Part shown: piece by piece, positions 33,158-43,239 of the stretch
How positions within the stretch are numbered: the stretch's first letter is position 1
Layout: the number at the start of each line of letters is the position of its first letter
Position numbers and translations under genes: made by a program
The notes under the pieces: generated by a model
What the model saw: only the letters and a program-made list of their open reading frames with translations
The model's database searches: none
Told to the model about the DNA's origin: nothing
NCBI RefSeq assembly: GCF_048898065.1
Contig: NZ_JBLWFI010000001.1
Location: forward strand, 682,001 to 746,000
Length of the DNA: 64,000 bases
Direction of reading: 5' to 3'
Origin: Tepidibacillus_B infernus
GTDB taxonomy: Bacteria > Bacillota > Bacilli > Tepidibacillales > Tepidibacillaceae

Positions 33158-33937
33158 ATGTTTAATCTTTCGATGGTCTATCTCTTTTTTTTAGTTTTTG
33201 TTAGGATGACGGCCTTTTTTGTAACAGCACCTATCTATTCTTCAAGAGGGGTACCAAATCAGTTTAAAATTGGGCTCGGTTTTTTTACATCATTAGTGAT
33301 TCTACCGACGATAGACGTTGAAATCCCAAATTTATCTATCGGTAGTATGTTTCTTGTTTTAATATTACAGGAAACCCTTTTCGGCTTGTTATTAGGATGG
33401 ATTGCTCAATTGTTGATTACTAGCATTCAAATCGCAGGTTCTTTCATTGATATGCAAATAGGATTTGCCATTGCAAATGTGATTGATCCGCAGACTGGTG
33501 TTTCTTCTCCTTTGATGGGTAATTTTAAATATATGTTTGCTATGTTATTATTTTTAACACTTAATGGACACCATCTTTTAATTGATGGGATAGTGTCCAG
33601 TTACCAGTTTTTACCTATATCTGGGTCTTGGTTAACTCGATTAAATGATGAATCCTTGTTGTTCTTTGTTGTAAATGCCTTTACACAAATGTTTGTGATT
33701 GCATTAAAAATTGCTGCTCCTATCGTGGGTACTTTATTTTTAAGTGATGTCGCATTAGGGATCGTAGCAAGAACTGTACCCCAATTGAATGTCTTTGTGG
33801 TGGGGTTACCTTTAAAAATTATCATACATTTTCTGATTCTATTTATTCTCGTGCCCGGTTTTATCTATTTGTTCCAAGACCTTTTTCAAGAAATGTTTAC
33901 CTCAATGAGACAATTGATGGATTTAATGGGGTCATAA
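33158..33937 (+). CDS. fliR: Flagellar export gate protein FliR
   Basis: A 259-aa polytopic protein with about six helices. Diagnostic blocks are RMTAFFVTAPIYSSRGVPNQ, AGSFIDMQIGFAIANVIDPQ and SDVALGIVARTVPQLNVF. Only a weak ribosome site (TTGGTG) is seen, consistent with coupling to fliQ 16 nt upstream. flhB starts 1 nt after the stop. Confidence 0.95.
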   Translation: MFNLSMVYLFFLVFVRMTAFFVTAPIYSSRGVPNQFKIGLGFFTSLVILPTIDVEIPNLSIGSMFLVLILQETLFGLLLGWIAQLLITSIQIAGSFIDMQIGFAIANVIDPQTGVSSPLMGNFKYMFAMLLFLTLNGHHLLIDGIVSSYQFLPISGSWLTRLNDESLLFFVVNAFTQMFVIALKIAAPIVGTLFLSDVALGIVARTVPQLNVFVVGLPLKIIIHFLILFILVPGFIYLFQDLFQEMFTSMRQLMDLMGS

Positions 33938-33938
33938 T

Positions 33939-35027
33939 ATGCCTAAATTACGAATGAATTTACAATACTTTGCGGGAGAAAAAACAGAAAAGGCTACACC
34001 TAGGAGAAAGCAAGAATCAAGACAAAAAGGGCAAGTGGCGAAATCAGCCGAACTACCTTCTGCTATTATTTTTTTAATGATCTTTTTATTGTTTTATTTA
34101 TTTGGTTCTGCCATCACCCAACAATTTCTTCTTTTTTTTAAAAAGATGTTAAACCAATATCTCACTTGGGAAATAACTTCAGATAATGTTCGATTGTTAT
34201 TTTTAGAAGCAATGACCGATATGTTATGGGTTGTTTTACCTGTTTTTGGCTTAGCTATTATTGCTGGAATCGCAGGTAATTTAATTCAGGTAGGTTTTTT
34301 ATATACAGCAGAGCCATTAAAGTTAAAGCCTGAACGCCTTAACCCTTTAGAAGGAGCAAAGCGAATCTTTTCTAAGCGCGCTTTAGTGGAATTGGTAAAA
34401 TCCATATTAAAAGTGTTTTTGGTTGGTTATATCGCTTTTTCCGTATTGATGGATAAAAAAGCAGATTTACTTATTCTTTACCAATATGATTTAAAAGATG
34501 TAATGATTTTCGTAGGCAAATTATTGCTTGAACTTGGTTTGAAAACTTCGGCTATTTTAATCATTTTGTCACTGTTAGATTATATCTATCAAAAGTATGA
34601 TTATGAAAAAAATCTGAGGATGTCAAAACAGGAAATAAAGGAAGAATATAAGAAAACTGAGGGAGATCCATTAATAAAAGGAAAAATCAAGGAAAGACAA
34701 AGGCAAATGGCAATGAGTAGAATGATGCAAGCTGTACCCGAGGCCGATGTGATTATTACAAACCCTACACATTTTGCTGTAGCTCTTCAATATAAACCTA
34801 ATGAAATGGACGCCCCAAAAGTGATTGCTAAAGGAATGGACTTCATTGCATTGAAAATAAAAGAAGTAGCGAAGGAAAATGATATCGTTACCGTTGAAAA
34901 TAAATGGTTGGCTAGGGCTCTCTATTTTCAAGTAGAAATAGATGATACGGTTCCATCTGAATTGTTTCATGCAGTGGCAGAGATTCTAGCCTATGTCTAT
35001 CGAATAAAAGGGAAAATAAAATCTTGA
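33939..35027 (+). CDS. flhB: Flagellar export switch protein FlhB
   Basis: A 362-aa membrane protein beginning with the typical GEKTEKATPRRKQESRQKGQ. It has four transmembrane helices and a cytoplasmic domain with the self-cleavage motif NPTH in VIITNPTHFAVALQYKP. It switches export specificity from hook to filament, together with FliK. Normal length. Confidence 0.96.
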   Translation: MPKLRMNLQYFAGEKTEKATPRRKQESRQKGQVAKSAELPSAIIFLMIFLLFYLFGSAITQQFLLFFKKMLNQYLTWEITSDNVRLLFLEAMTDMLWVVLPVFGLAIIAGIAGNLIQVGFLYTAEPLKLKPERLNPLEGAKRIFSKRALVELVKSILKVFLVGYIAFSVLMDKKADLLILYQYDLKDVMIFVGKLLLELGLKTSAILIILSLLDYIYQKYDYEKNLRMSKQEIKEEYKKTEGDPLIKGKIKERQRQMAMSRMMQAVPEADVIITNPTHFAVALQYKPNEMDAPKVIAKGMDFIALKIKEVAKENDIVTVENKWLARALYFQVEIDDTVPSELFHAVAEILAYVYRIKGKIKS

Positions 35028-35050
35028 GAATAAATTGGAGGTGAAATAAA

Positions 35051-37081
35051 GTGAAGCAATGGAAACAATTGATTGTTCCTATTGGAGTTGTTCTAATTGT
35101 CTTGATGATGGTTCTCCCTTTACCTACTTGGCTTTTAAGTTTTTTATTGATTATCAATTTATCCCTTGCATTAACAATTGTTCTCGTTGCTATGTTTACA
35201 AGGGAACCATTACAATTTTCGATTTTCCCATCTTTATTATTGATTACTACTTTATTTCGCCTATCTTTAAATGTATCAACAACAAGGTCGATTTTAAAAA
35301 ATGGTGATGCTGGCCAAGTTATTGAAGCATTTGGTCAATTTGTTGTTGGGGCAGACCCTGTGATCGGTTTTATCGTATTTATCATCTTAGTGATTATTCA
35401 ATTTGTGGTTATTACCAAGGGTTCAGAACGTGTTGCAGAGGTTGCTGCTCGTTTCACATTAGACGCGATGCCTGGAAAGCAAATGAGTATTGATGCGGAT
35501 TTAAATGCTGGTTTAATTACAGAACAGCAAGCAAGGGAAAGAAGAAGAAATATTGAAAGAGAAGCAGATTTTTATGGAGCGATGGATGGTGCCAGCAAAT
35601 TTGTTAAAGGCGATGCCATAGTTGGAATCATCATCCTAATCATCAATGTGATTGGTGGATTAATTATTGGGATGGTTTATTTTAATCTAAGTATTAGGGA
35701 ATCTGCAGAAAGGTTTACCTTATTATCTGTCGGTGATGGGTTAGTTAGCCAAATCCCAGCATTACTTATTTCAACAGCAACAGGTATTATTGTAACTCGA
35801 GCTGCTTCGGATGGGAATTTAAGTGAAGATATCACTAGTCAGATCTTTGCTTATCCTAAATTACTATATGTAGTTGCAGCTACTATAGCAATTCTTGGCC
35901 TTACACCTATTGGACCCATTACCTTTCCGATTGCTGGAGTTTTAGCTTTTGGTGGTTACAAAATGCAAAAGGCACAGATTCAGGAATTGTCTATGACAGA
36001 ACAATTAGAAGAAGAAAAAGAAATTGAGCAGGTTCGAAGCCCTGAAAATATCGTTCAATTATTACAAATCGATCCTATTGAATTTGAATTTGGTTATGGT
36101 CTTATTCCATTAGCCGATGCCAATCAAGGGGGAGATTTGCTTGATCGAGTAATTATGATTAGAAGACAAATTGCTCTTGAATTAGGATTGATGGTGCCTG
36201 TTGTAAGAATTAGAGATAATATCCAGTTAAAGCCAAACCAATATGTGATTAAAATAAAAGGAAATAAAGTAGCAGAAGGGGATATTTTATTAGATCATTA
36301 TCTTGCCATGAATGCTGGAATCGAGGATGATTCAATCACAGGAATTCAAACTGTAGAACCAGCTTTTGGTTTACCGGCGTTATGGATAAATGATGAAATG
36401 AGAGAACAAGCGGAAATGGCAGGCTATACTGTCGTAGACGCTCCTTCTGTCGTTGCAACACACTTAACCGAAGTGATAAAGAAGCATTCAGCAGAATTAT
36501 TAGGAAGGCAGGAAGTTAAAACGTTGATAGACCATGTAAAGGAATCACAGCCTGCATTAGTAGATGAATTGGTACCTAATTTGCTAACAGTTGGGGAAAT
36601 ACAGAAAGTATTAGCCAATTTGTTAAAAGAAAAGATTTCAATTCGTAACTTGGTTACGATTTTTGAGACCTTAGCAGATTATGCAACTTATTCTAAAGAT
36701 CCCGGGATTCTAACTGAATATGTAAGGCAATCACTTTCTAGACAAATCACGTTACAATATACTGAACCAAACCAACCACTTAAAGTGATTACAATCGGCC
36801 CGGGCTTGGAGAAAAAAATTGCAGAAAGTGTGCAACATACTGATCAGGGTAGTTATTTAGCAATTGATCCGAATACTTCCCAGCTTCTTTATAAAAAACT
36901 AAATGAACAAGTAAGTCAATTAGTGCAAATAGGACAGCAACCAATTATTCTAACCTCTCCAATGACACGAATGTATGTCAGACAATTTGTTGAACGAATG
37001 ATGCCTGAACTACCTATTCTTTCTTATAATGAATTGGAACCCTATGTTGAAGTTCAAAGTGTAGGAGTGGTGAATATATAA
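35051..37081 (+). CDS. flhA: Flagellar export gate protein FlhA
   Basis: A 676-aa export-gate platform. About eight N-terminal helices include PSLLLITTLFRLSLNVSTTR, and FVVITKGSERVAEVAARFTL with DAMPGKQMSIDADLNAG mark the FHIPEP loop. The C-terminal cytoplasmic ring domain binds chaperones and FliJ. It starts at GTG 35051 with GGAGGTGAAA. Its stop overlaps the flhF ATG by one base. Confidence 0.97.
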   Translation: MKQWKQLIVPIGVVLIVLMMVLPLPTWLLSFLLIINLSLALTIVLVAMFTREPLQFSIFPSLLLITTLFRLSLNVSTTRSILKNGDAGQVIEAFGQFVVGADPVIGFIVFIILVIIQFVVITKGSERVAEVAARFTLDAMPGKQMSIDADLNAGLITEQQARERRRNIEREADFYGAMDGASKFVKGDAIVGIIILIINVIGGLIIGMVYFNLSIRESAERFTLLSVGDGLVSQIPALLISTATGIIVTRAASDGNLSEDITSQIFAYPKLLYVVAATIAILGLTPIGPITFPIAGVLAFGGYKMQKAQIQELSMTEQLEEEKEIEQVRSPENIVQLLQIDPIEFEFGYGLIPLADANQGGDLLDRVIMIRRQIALELGLMVPVVRIRDNIQLKPNQYVIKIKGNKVAEGDILLDHYLAMNAGIEDDSITGIQTVEPAFGLPALWINDEMREQAEMAGYTVVDAPSVVATHLTEVIKKHSAELLGRQEVKTLIDHVKESQPALVDELVPNLLTVGEIQKVLANLLKEKISIRNLVTIFETLADYATYSKDPGILTEYVRQSLSRQITLQYTEPNQPLKVITIGPGLEKKIAESVQHTDQGSYLAIDPNTSQLLYKKLNEQVSQLVQIGQQPIILTSPMTRMYVRQFVERMMPELPILSYNELEPYVEVQSVGVVNI

Positions 37082-38172
37082 TGAAGGTAAAACGATATGT
37101 GGTTGATTCATTACCTCAAGCGATGGAACAAATCAAAATGGAATTAGGAAAAGATGCAATCATTTTGCATACAAAGAAGATAAGAATTGGTGGATTTTTG
37201 GGTTTGTTTGGAAAAGAAAAAACGGAGGTGATTGCAGCAGTAGATCAAAAAACACCAATGTTAGCTGAAACAACAAGAATAGATAAACCTCTTAAACCTT
37301 CCAATACCAATGTTTTATTACAGGAAGTAAAAGATTTAAAGTCTTTTATGGTTAAAATGATGGTCAACGAGAATGAAACTATCCATTTTAAAACTGTTTA
37401 TCAGAATGAAATGAAGGAAATATACAAACGTCTTATTGAACAAGGGGTAAAAGAAGAGGTTGCAGTTGAACTTTTAGAAGATACAATCAAAAGGATAGAT
37501 CAGCAAGAAAACAAAGGAAAGATTATCGAAGAAGTTAAACAGAACCTTATCAATCGGATGAATGCGAAACATCGTGAAATACAAGATAAAACAAAAATTC
37601 TTCATTTTGTAGGTCCGACAGGCGTAGGGAAAACAACGACAATCGCTAAATTAGCTGCAGAACAAGTCTTAAAATATAAAAAACGTATTGCCTTCATTAC
37701 AGCCGATACATACCGAATTGCAGCGGTTGATCAACTAAAAACTTATGCAGAAATTCTCAATAGTCCTTTAGAAGTCGTTTTTTCTCCACAAGAAACTCAA
37801 AGGGCAATAGATAAGCTAAAAGATTATGACTTAATTTTTATGGATACAGCAGGGCGTAACTACCACAATGAAATGTATATTTCTGAATTGAATCGAATTT
37901 TAGCCAAAACTGACGCAAGCGAAACATTCTTAGTCCTAAGTCTTACTCACAAATATGAAGATATGGTATCTATTTTGGGACAGTTTAATAAAGTAAAGAT
38001 CGATAAGCTATTATTTACCAAATATGACGAAACATTGACATATGGTGCAATTTTAAACATTATCTCTTCCTTTCCATATAAAATTTCTTATATAACAAAT
38101 GGTCAAAATGTACCTGATGACATTGAAGTATTTAATGTAGAGAAACTGGCTAAGGCTATATTGGGGGTTTAA
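37081..38172 (+). CDS. flhF: Flagellar SRP-type GTPase FlhF
   Basis: A 363-aa protein related to Ffh/FtsY. The N-terminal basic part is followed by an NG domain with P-loop GPTGVGKTTTIAKLAAEQ (about residue 177), ADTYRIAAVDQLKTYAE and DTAGRNY. It governs number and placement of flagella together with FlhG. The one-base overlap with flhA and 2-nt gap to flhG indicate coupled translation. Confidence 0.95.
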   Translation: MKVKRYVVDSLPQAMEQIKMELGKDAIILHTKKIRIGGFLGLFGKEKTEVIAAVDQKTPMLAETTRIDKPLKPSNTNVLLQEVKDLKSFMVKMMVNENETIHFKTVYQNEMKEIYKRLIEQGVKEEVAVELLEDTIKRIDQQENKGKIIEEVKQNLINRMNAKHREIQDKTKILHFVGPTGVGKTTTIAKLAAEQVLKYKKRIAFITADTYRIAAVDQLKTYAEILNSPLEVVFSPQETQRAIDKLKDYDLIFMDTAGRNYHNEMYISELNRILAKTDASETFLVLSLTHKYEDMVSILGQFNKVKIDKLLFTKYDETLTYGAILNIISSFPYKISYITNGQNVPDDIEVFNVEKLAKAILGV

Positions 38173-38174
38173 TT

Positions 38175-39044
38175 ATGATTTATGATCAAGCAGCAGATTT
38201 GAGGAAAAAATTACAATCAACTCCTAATAAAATGGAACGTCTAACAAGGGTGATTACAATCACAAGCGGTAAGGGAGGAGTTGGAAAGTCAAATTTCACC
38301 CTAAATTTTGCCTTAGCGTTGTTGGAAAAGCAACATAAAACAGTTATCTTGGATGCAGATATTGGCTTAGCAAATATCGATATTCTTATGGGAATTGCAC
38401 CAAAATATACTTTGCAGGATATGCTATACCAACATTTGCAAATCTGGGACATCCTAGAAAAAGGACCTAACGAATTAGAATTTATTGCTGGTGGGTCTGA
38501 TTTAGAAGGACTTTTTGATATGAAAAAAAAATATTTTCCTTATCTATTTGAACAGTTTCTCTTGCTTAATGGTTATGTAGATACCTTACTAATTGATACA
38601 GGAGCAGGGATTACCCCAGAATCTTTAAAATTTATGTTCTCTTCAGATGAGATATTCTTAGTTACATCACCGGAACCAACTTCAATAACTGATGCTTATG
38701 CGATGATTAAAATGATTTTTTCTAAAAAGAAAGAAATAAAGATTTCTTTAGTAATAAATCGCGTTACCAACGAACAAGAGGGACATAATACGGCAAATCG
38801 AATCAAAGCAGTAGCAAAACGATTTTTGGACTGCGATATTGGCTTACTTGGGTTTATATATGATGATGAAATTGTTCCAAAAGCCGTAAAAAAACAAGAA
38901 CCATTTTATTTATCTTATCCAAATAGTAGAGCTTCCAGAAGTATTAATAATTTGGTACAAAATTATTTAAGTAATCATGAATATGTTCACTCAAAAGGTG
39001 TTCGTAGCTTTTTAGAAAGAATGACATACTGGTTTCATAGATAG
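38175..39044 (+). CDS. flhG: MinD-like ATPase FlhG (YlxH)
   Basis: A 289-aa MinD/ParA-type ATPase with deviant Walker A SGKGGVGKSNFTLNFA, LDADIGLANIDILMG, and the LIDTGAGI switch region. The N-terminal peptide YDQAADLRKKLQ matches the FlhF-activating helix of YlxH (Q-A-x-x-L-R pattern). It sets the flagellation pattern. A C-terminal amphipathic region probably binds membrane. Confidence 0.94.
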   Translation: MIYDQAADLRKKLQSTPNKMERLTRVITITSGKGGVGKSNFTLNFALALLEKQHKTVILDADIGLANIDILMGIAPKYTLQDMLYQHLQIWDILEKGPNELEFIAGGSDLEGLFDMKKKYFPYLFEQFLLLNGYVDTLLIDTGAGITPESLKFMFSSDEIFLVTSPEPTSITDAYAMIKMIFSKKKEIKISLVINRVTNEQEGHNTANRIKAVAKRFLDCDIGLLGFIYDDEIVPKAVKKQEPFYLSYPNSRASRSINNLVQNYLSNHEYVHSKGVRSFLERMTYWFHR

Positions 39045-39054
39045 AGGTGATAGT

Positions 39055-40146
39055 ATGAAACCTATTCGAGTTTTAGTTGTAGATGATTCATTTTTTATGA
39101 GGAAGCTCATTTCTGATTTTTTAGTAGAAAGTGGGATCATAGAAGTTGTAGATACAGCTAAAAATGGAATTGAAGCTGTAGAAAAACATCTTAGACTGAA
39201 TCCAGATGTGATCACGATGGATGTCGAGATGCCTCAAATGAATGGGTTAGAAGCACTAGAGCAAATCATGAAAAAGAAGCCTGTCCCAATTATTATGCTT
39301 AGTAGTTTAACCAAACAGGGTACAGATATTACAGTTCAAGCATTACAAAAAGGGGCATTCGATTTTGTTGCAAAACCTTCTGGGGCTATTTCGTTTGATA
39401 TAAAAAAGGTTAAAGATGAATTGATAAATAAAATAATAATTGCTCATCGTCAAAAGGAAAAATGGCATAAACACTTGAATTATAATGATAGAAAAGAAAC
39501 AAAGGGAGAAACAAAAACGGTAAATTGTCTCGAGATTGAAACTGGTCATATAGAGGGAATCATTGCTATTGGAACTTCAACTGGTGGACCAAAGGCTTTA
39601 CAAGAGGTAATCACAAAGATCCCAAAAAACTTCCCCTATGGAATTTTAATTGTACAACATATGCCAGCGGGTTTTACAAAATCTCTAGCCACACGTTTAA
39701 ATTCACTATCTGAGATTGAAGTGCTTGAAGCAGAAGATCAGCAATTAATTAAGGCTGGGACAGCATATATTGCACCCGGAAATTATCATATGACTGTTCG
39801 GCAACTTCAAAAACAGTTTAAAATTGAACTTAATCAGAATGATCCAGTATCAGGACATCGTCCTTCCGTAGATGTTTTATTTCAATCCTTGGCCACAATA
39901 CGTACAAAGAAAATCTTTGTTATTATGACGGGAATGGGAAACGATGGAACAAAAGGATTAACGATCGCAAAACAAGGGGAGCAAGTGATTACCATTGGCG
40001 AGGATGAGACAACCTGTGTGGTTTATGGAATGCCAAAGTCAGCAATCCAAAAAGGTTTAATTGATATGGTTATTCCGTTGCATCATATTACAAATAAAAT
40101 TTTAGAATCTGTTCAAAAACAGAGGAGGTGGCAGTCATGGATTTAA
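39055..40146 (+). CDS. cheB: Chemotaxis protein-glutamate methylesterase CheB
   Basis: A 363-aa protein with an N-terminal receiver domain (Asp10, Asp11, phosphoacceptor Asp56, KPSGA) and a C-terminal methylesterase/deamidase with the Ser-His-Asp triad visible in IGTSTGGPKAL, VQHMPAGFTKSLATRLN and MTGMGNDGTKGL. It resets chemoreceptors by removing methyl groups. cheR is not in the window. The end overlaps cheA by 10 nt. Confidence 0.96.
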   Translation: MKPIRVLVVDDSFFMRKLISDFLVESGIIEVVDTAKNGIEAVEKHLRLNPDVITMDVEMPQMNGLEALEQIMKKKPVPIIMLSSLTKQGTDITVQALQKGAFDFVAKPSGAISFDIKKVKDELINKIIIAHRQKEKWHKHLNYNDRKETKGETKTVNCLEIETGHIEGIIAIGTSTGGPKALQEVITKIPKNFPYGILIVQHMPAGFTKSLATRLNSLSEIEVLEAEDQQLIKAGTAYIAPGNYHMTVRQLQKQFKIELNQNDPVSGHRPSVDVLFQSLATIRTKKIFVIMTGMGNDGTKGLTIAKQGEQVITIGEDETTCVVYGMPKSAIQKGLIDMVIPLHHITNKILESVQKQRRWQSWI

Positions 40147-42125
40147 ATCAATATGTAGAGATATTTTTAGAGGAATCTAAAGAACATTTACAATCATTAA
40201 ATGAGAAATTATTATTACTAGAAAAAGATCGACAAAATCTCGATTTGGTTAATGAAATTTTTAGATCTGCCCATACGTTGAAAGGAATGGCTGCAACGAT
40301 GGGTTATGAAAGTATGGCTACATTAACTCATGAGATGGAAAACGTATTAGATCAAGTTAGAAACCATAAAAAACAGGTTGACCCGCGTTTAATGGATACG
40401 ATTTTTCATTGTGTTGATTTGTTAGAACAAATGATTCTTTCAATTAGTGATGGTGGAGATGGTAACTTAGATAGTTCTACCGTAATCAATGAACTACAAG
40501 GGATCGTCTCAGGTAATTCAACATTGCCTAATGTAGCTACAGACGTGGAAATCAAGAGTGAGGATAGGAATCAGATAACATTTGATGAATATGAAAAAAC
40601 AGTTTTACACCAATCCTTAGAATCAGGTTTTCTAGTTTATCATTTAAAAATTTTCCTTGATCAAGGAAGTATGCTTAAGTCTGCTAGAGCATATATGGTT
40701 TTTCGAGCATTAGAACAATTTGGTGAGATTTTAAAAGCTATTCCTTCAGTAGAAGAAATTGAAAATGAGGATTTTGATCATGAATTTTCAGTCATTCTAA
40801 TATCAAAAAACCAGCAAGAAGATATTAAAAAAGAAATCTTACATATCTCTGAAATTGTTGACGTTCAAATTACAACAATTTCTAGTACTCTATTAAATGA
40901 ACATGATAAAAAAGTAGAGACTAATTCGCAAGCTCAGCAAAATAATCAAAATATACAGCAACATCATAAAGGTCCAACAGGTAAAATGATCCGTGTCGAT
41001 ATTGAACGCTTAGATGAATTGATGAACTTGTTTAGTGAATTGGTCATCGATAGAGGTCGGTTGGAGCAACTATCTGCAGAAATAAGGAATTCTGAATTAA
41101 CAGATACGGTTGAACACATGAGTCGAATTAGTAGTAATTTACAAAATATTATTTTGAATCTACGAATGGTCCCAATTGAACAGGTATTTAATCGTTTTCC
41201 AAGAATGATTAGAGATTTAGCTAAAGAACTTAATAAAAAAGTAAATTTAACGATTATTGGAGCTGAAACTGAACTAGATCGAACCGTCATTGACGAAATA
41301 GGAGACCCACTTGTCCATTTGTTAAGAAATGCGATAGACCACGGACTAGAATCGGTTGAAAAAAGAATTAAGAATCATAAACCTGAAACAGGAGAAATTT
41401 CTCTTAAAGCATATCATAGTGGGAATTATGTATTTATCGAGATAAGTGATGATGGTAGTGGAATTGATAAAGAAAAAGTTCTTAAAAAGGCAATAGAACG
41501 CAAGCTAATCAGTCAAGAAGAGGCAAGAAATTTGACAAACAATCAAATTTATAACCTTTTATTTGCTTCAGGATTAAGTACTGCTGAAAAGATTTCAGAC
41601 ATTTCTGGGCGTGGTGTTGGTCTTGATGTTGTAAAATCAAAGATTGAAGCCTTAGGTGGTTTTGTTTCTATTGAATCAGAATTAGGTAAAGGAACAACGT
41701 TTACTATTCAGTTACCTTTAACACTTTCTATTATTTCGGCTATGTTAGTTAGAATACAAAATGAAAAATATGCAATACCTTTAAGTTCAATTATTGAAAC
41801 AGCCATCTATAGACCGGAAGAAATCATGTATGCCCATAAACAACAAGTGATTGATTTTCGAGGGCATATTGTGCCACTTGTTTCGCTAAAGAAAGTATTT
41901 GAAGTACCTGATGGGGATATTGAAGAAGAGGATATTTCTGTCGTAATTGTGCGTAAAGGAGAAAAAATGGCTGGCTTAATCGTTGATTCCTTTATTGGTC
42001 AACAAGAAATAGTACTTAAATCTTTAGGTTCCTATTTACCACATGTATTTGCTATTTCTGGTGCAACAATTCTTGGAGATGGTCAGGTTGCTTTAATTAT
42101 CGATACAAATTCGTTAATAAAATAG
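40137..42125 (+). CDS. cheA: Chemotaxis sensor histidine kinase CheA
   Basis: A 662-aa kinase with HPt (His46 in FRSAHTLKGMAATMGYESM), a P2 region, a dimerisation domain (VDIERLDELMNLFSELVIDR), an HATPase with N box LLRNAIDHGLES, DDGSGID and SDISGRGVGLDVV, and a C-terminal CheW-like domain. It phosphorylates CheY and CheB. ATG 40137 is chosen because AGGAGGTG covers the alternative GTG at 40128. Confidence 0.96.
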   Translation: MDLNQYVEIFLEESKEHLQSLNEKLLLLEKDRQNLDLVNEIFRSAHTLKGMAATMGYESMATLTHEMENVLDQVRNHKKQVDPRLMDTIFHCVDLLEQMILSISDGGDGNLDSSTVINELQGIVSGNSTLPNVATDVEIKSEDRNQITFDEYEKTVLHQSLESGFLVYHLKIFLDQGSMLKSARAYMVFRALEQFGEILKAIPSVEEIENEDFDHEFSVILISKNQQEDIKKEILHISEIVDVQITTISSTLLNEHDKKVETNSQAQQNNQNIQQHHKGPTGKMIRVDIERLDELMNLFSELVIDRGRLEQLSAEIRNSELTDTVEHMSRISSNLQNIILNLRMVPIEQVFNRFPRMIRDLAKELNKKVNLTIIGAETELDRTVIDEIGDPLVHLLRNAIDHGLESVEKRIKNHKPETGEISLKAYHSGNYVFIEISDDGSGIDKEKVLKKAIERKLISQEEARNLTNNQIYNLLFASGLSTAEKISDISGRGVGLDVVKSKIEALGGFVSIESELGKGTTFTIQLPLTLSIISAMLVRIQNEKYAIPLSSIIETAIYRPEEIMYAHKQQVIDFRGHIVPLVSLKKVFEVPDGDIEEEDISVVIVRKGEKMAGLIVDSFIGQQEIVLKSLGSYLPHVFAISGATILGDGQVALIIDTNSLIK

Positions 42126-42136
42126 GAGGGATTCAT

Positions 42137-42616
42137 ATGAGCAATACAGTAGAACAAAACAGTAGTGAAATTAAAGTTATTGTCTTTCGTTTAGGAAGTG
42201 AGGAGTATGGAGTAGATGTTCAACAAGTAAAATCTATTGAACGGATGGAACATATCACCCGTGTTCCAAACACTCCTCCTTTTGTAAAAGGGGTTATTAA
42301 CCTTCGAGGAGTTGTTATTCCGATCATTGACCTAAGAAGACGATTTAGTATTGAACAAAAAGATTATAATGAATCTACCCGTATCATAATTGTAAATGTA
42401 GAAGAGATGGAAGTGGGATTAATAGTAGATGCAGCAAATGATGTAATTGACATCCCTGTTCAAGCGATTGAACCACCTCCAAAAGTGGTTGGTGCTGTCG
42501 AGGCTATTTATCTTCGTGGTGTTGCTAAATTATCTAATCGCCTACTTATTTTGCTTAATTTAGATAAAGTGCTAAATGTGGATGAAATGAAAGAATTGGA
42601 AAAATTCGGTGCATAG
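42137..42616 (+). CDS. cheW: Chemotaxis coupling protein CheW
   Basis: A 159-aa single CheW domain with EEYGVDVQQVKSIERM, the RVPNTPPFVKGVINLRG block and PIIDLRRRF. It bridges receptors and CheA. AGGAGGGA precedes the ATG. The stop overlaps a possible cheC GTG start. Confidence 0.95.
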   Translation: MSNTVEQNSSEIKVIVFRLGSEEYGVDVQQVKSIERMEHITRVPNTPPFVKGVINLRGVVIPIIDLRRRFSIEQKDYNESTRIIIVNVEEMEVGLIVDAANDVIDIPVQAIEPPPKVVGAVEAIYLRGVAKLSNRLLILLNLDKVLNVDEMKELEKFGA

Positions 42617-42618
42617 TG

Positions 42619-43239
42619 ATGAATAAATTAAATCAATTAAAAGATTTACAACTTGACCTGTTAAAAGAAGTAGGAAATATAGGAGCAGGACACGCTGCGA
42701 CTGCCCTTTCCACTATGATTGAGAAAACGATTGAAATGAATGTCCCTAAGGTGAAAATTCTCCCCTTTTCCGAGATCGAAGAGTTTTTAGGGGGAGAAGA
42801 TCAAGTCATGGTTGGAATTTTTTTAAGAGTAGAAGGCGATGTTCCTGGCAATATGTTTTTTATGATGACGAAAGAATCTGCAAAGCAATTATTAAAATAT
42901 ATGTTAAACAGTGATGATGTAAAGCACGAAGGATTTACAGATTTGGAATATTCAGCTTTAAACGAATTAGGGAATATATTAACAGGTTCCTACCTTTCAT
43001 CACTAGCAGATTTTACAAACCTTAAAATGAATCCTACTGTTCCATCTATTGCAATTGATATGGTAGGTGCGATTCTAAGTTTTGGTTTAATTCAAATTAG
43101 TCAATACAGTGATGTAGCGATTGTAATTGATACCACATTTCTTGATGGCAATAATTTAGTAGAAGGCCACTTCTTTTTGATTCCTGACCCAGAATCATTT
43201 CAGCCTCTATTTTCAGCTTTAGGAGTACCATGGGAATGA
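42619..43239 (+). CDS. cheC: CheY-P phosphatase CheC
   Basis: A 206-aa protein with both active-site helices intact (LLKEVGNIGAGHAATALS and ALNELGNILTGSYLSS, each E-x-x-N), so it should dephosphorylate CheY-P, and it is activated by CheD in bacilli. ATG 42619 is chosen; GTG 42616 overlaps the cheW stop and cannot be excluded. The ribosome site is weak, consistent with translational coupling. It overlaps cheD by ATGA. Confidence 0.94.
   Translation: MNKLNQLKDLQLDLLKEVGNIGAGHAATALSTMIEKTIEMNVPKVKILPFSEIEEFLGGEDQVMVGIFLRVEGDVPGNMFFMMTKESAKQLLKYMLNSDDVKHEGFTDLEYSALNELGNILTGSYLSSLADFTNLKMNPTVPSIAIDMVGAILSFGLIQISQYSDVAIVIDTTFLDGNNLVEGHFFLIPDPESFQPLFSALGVPWE

Noticed and set aside
40964..41290. 108-aa leftward open frame opposite cheA
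   Set aside because: Shadow of the dimerisation/kinase region of CheA.
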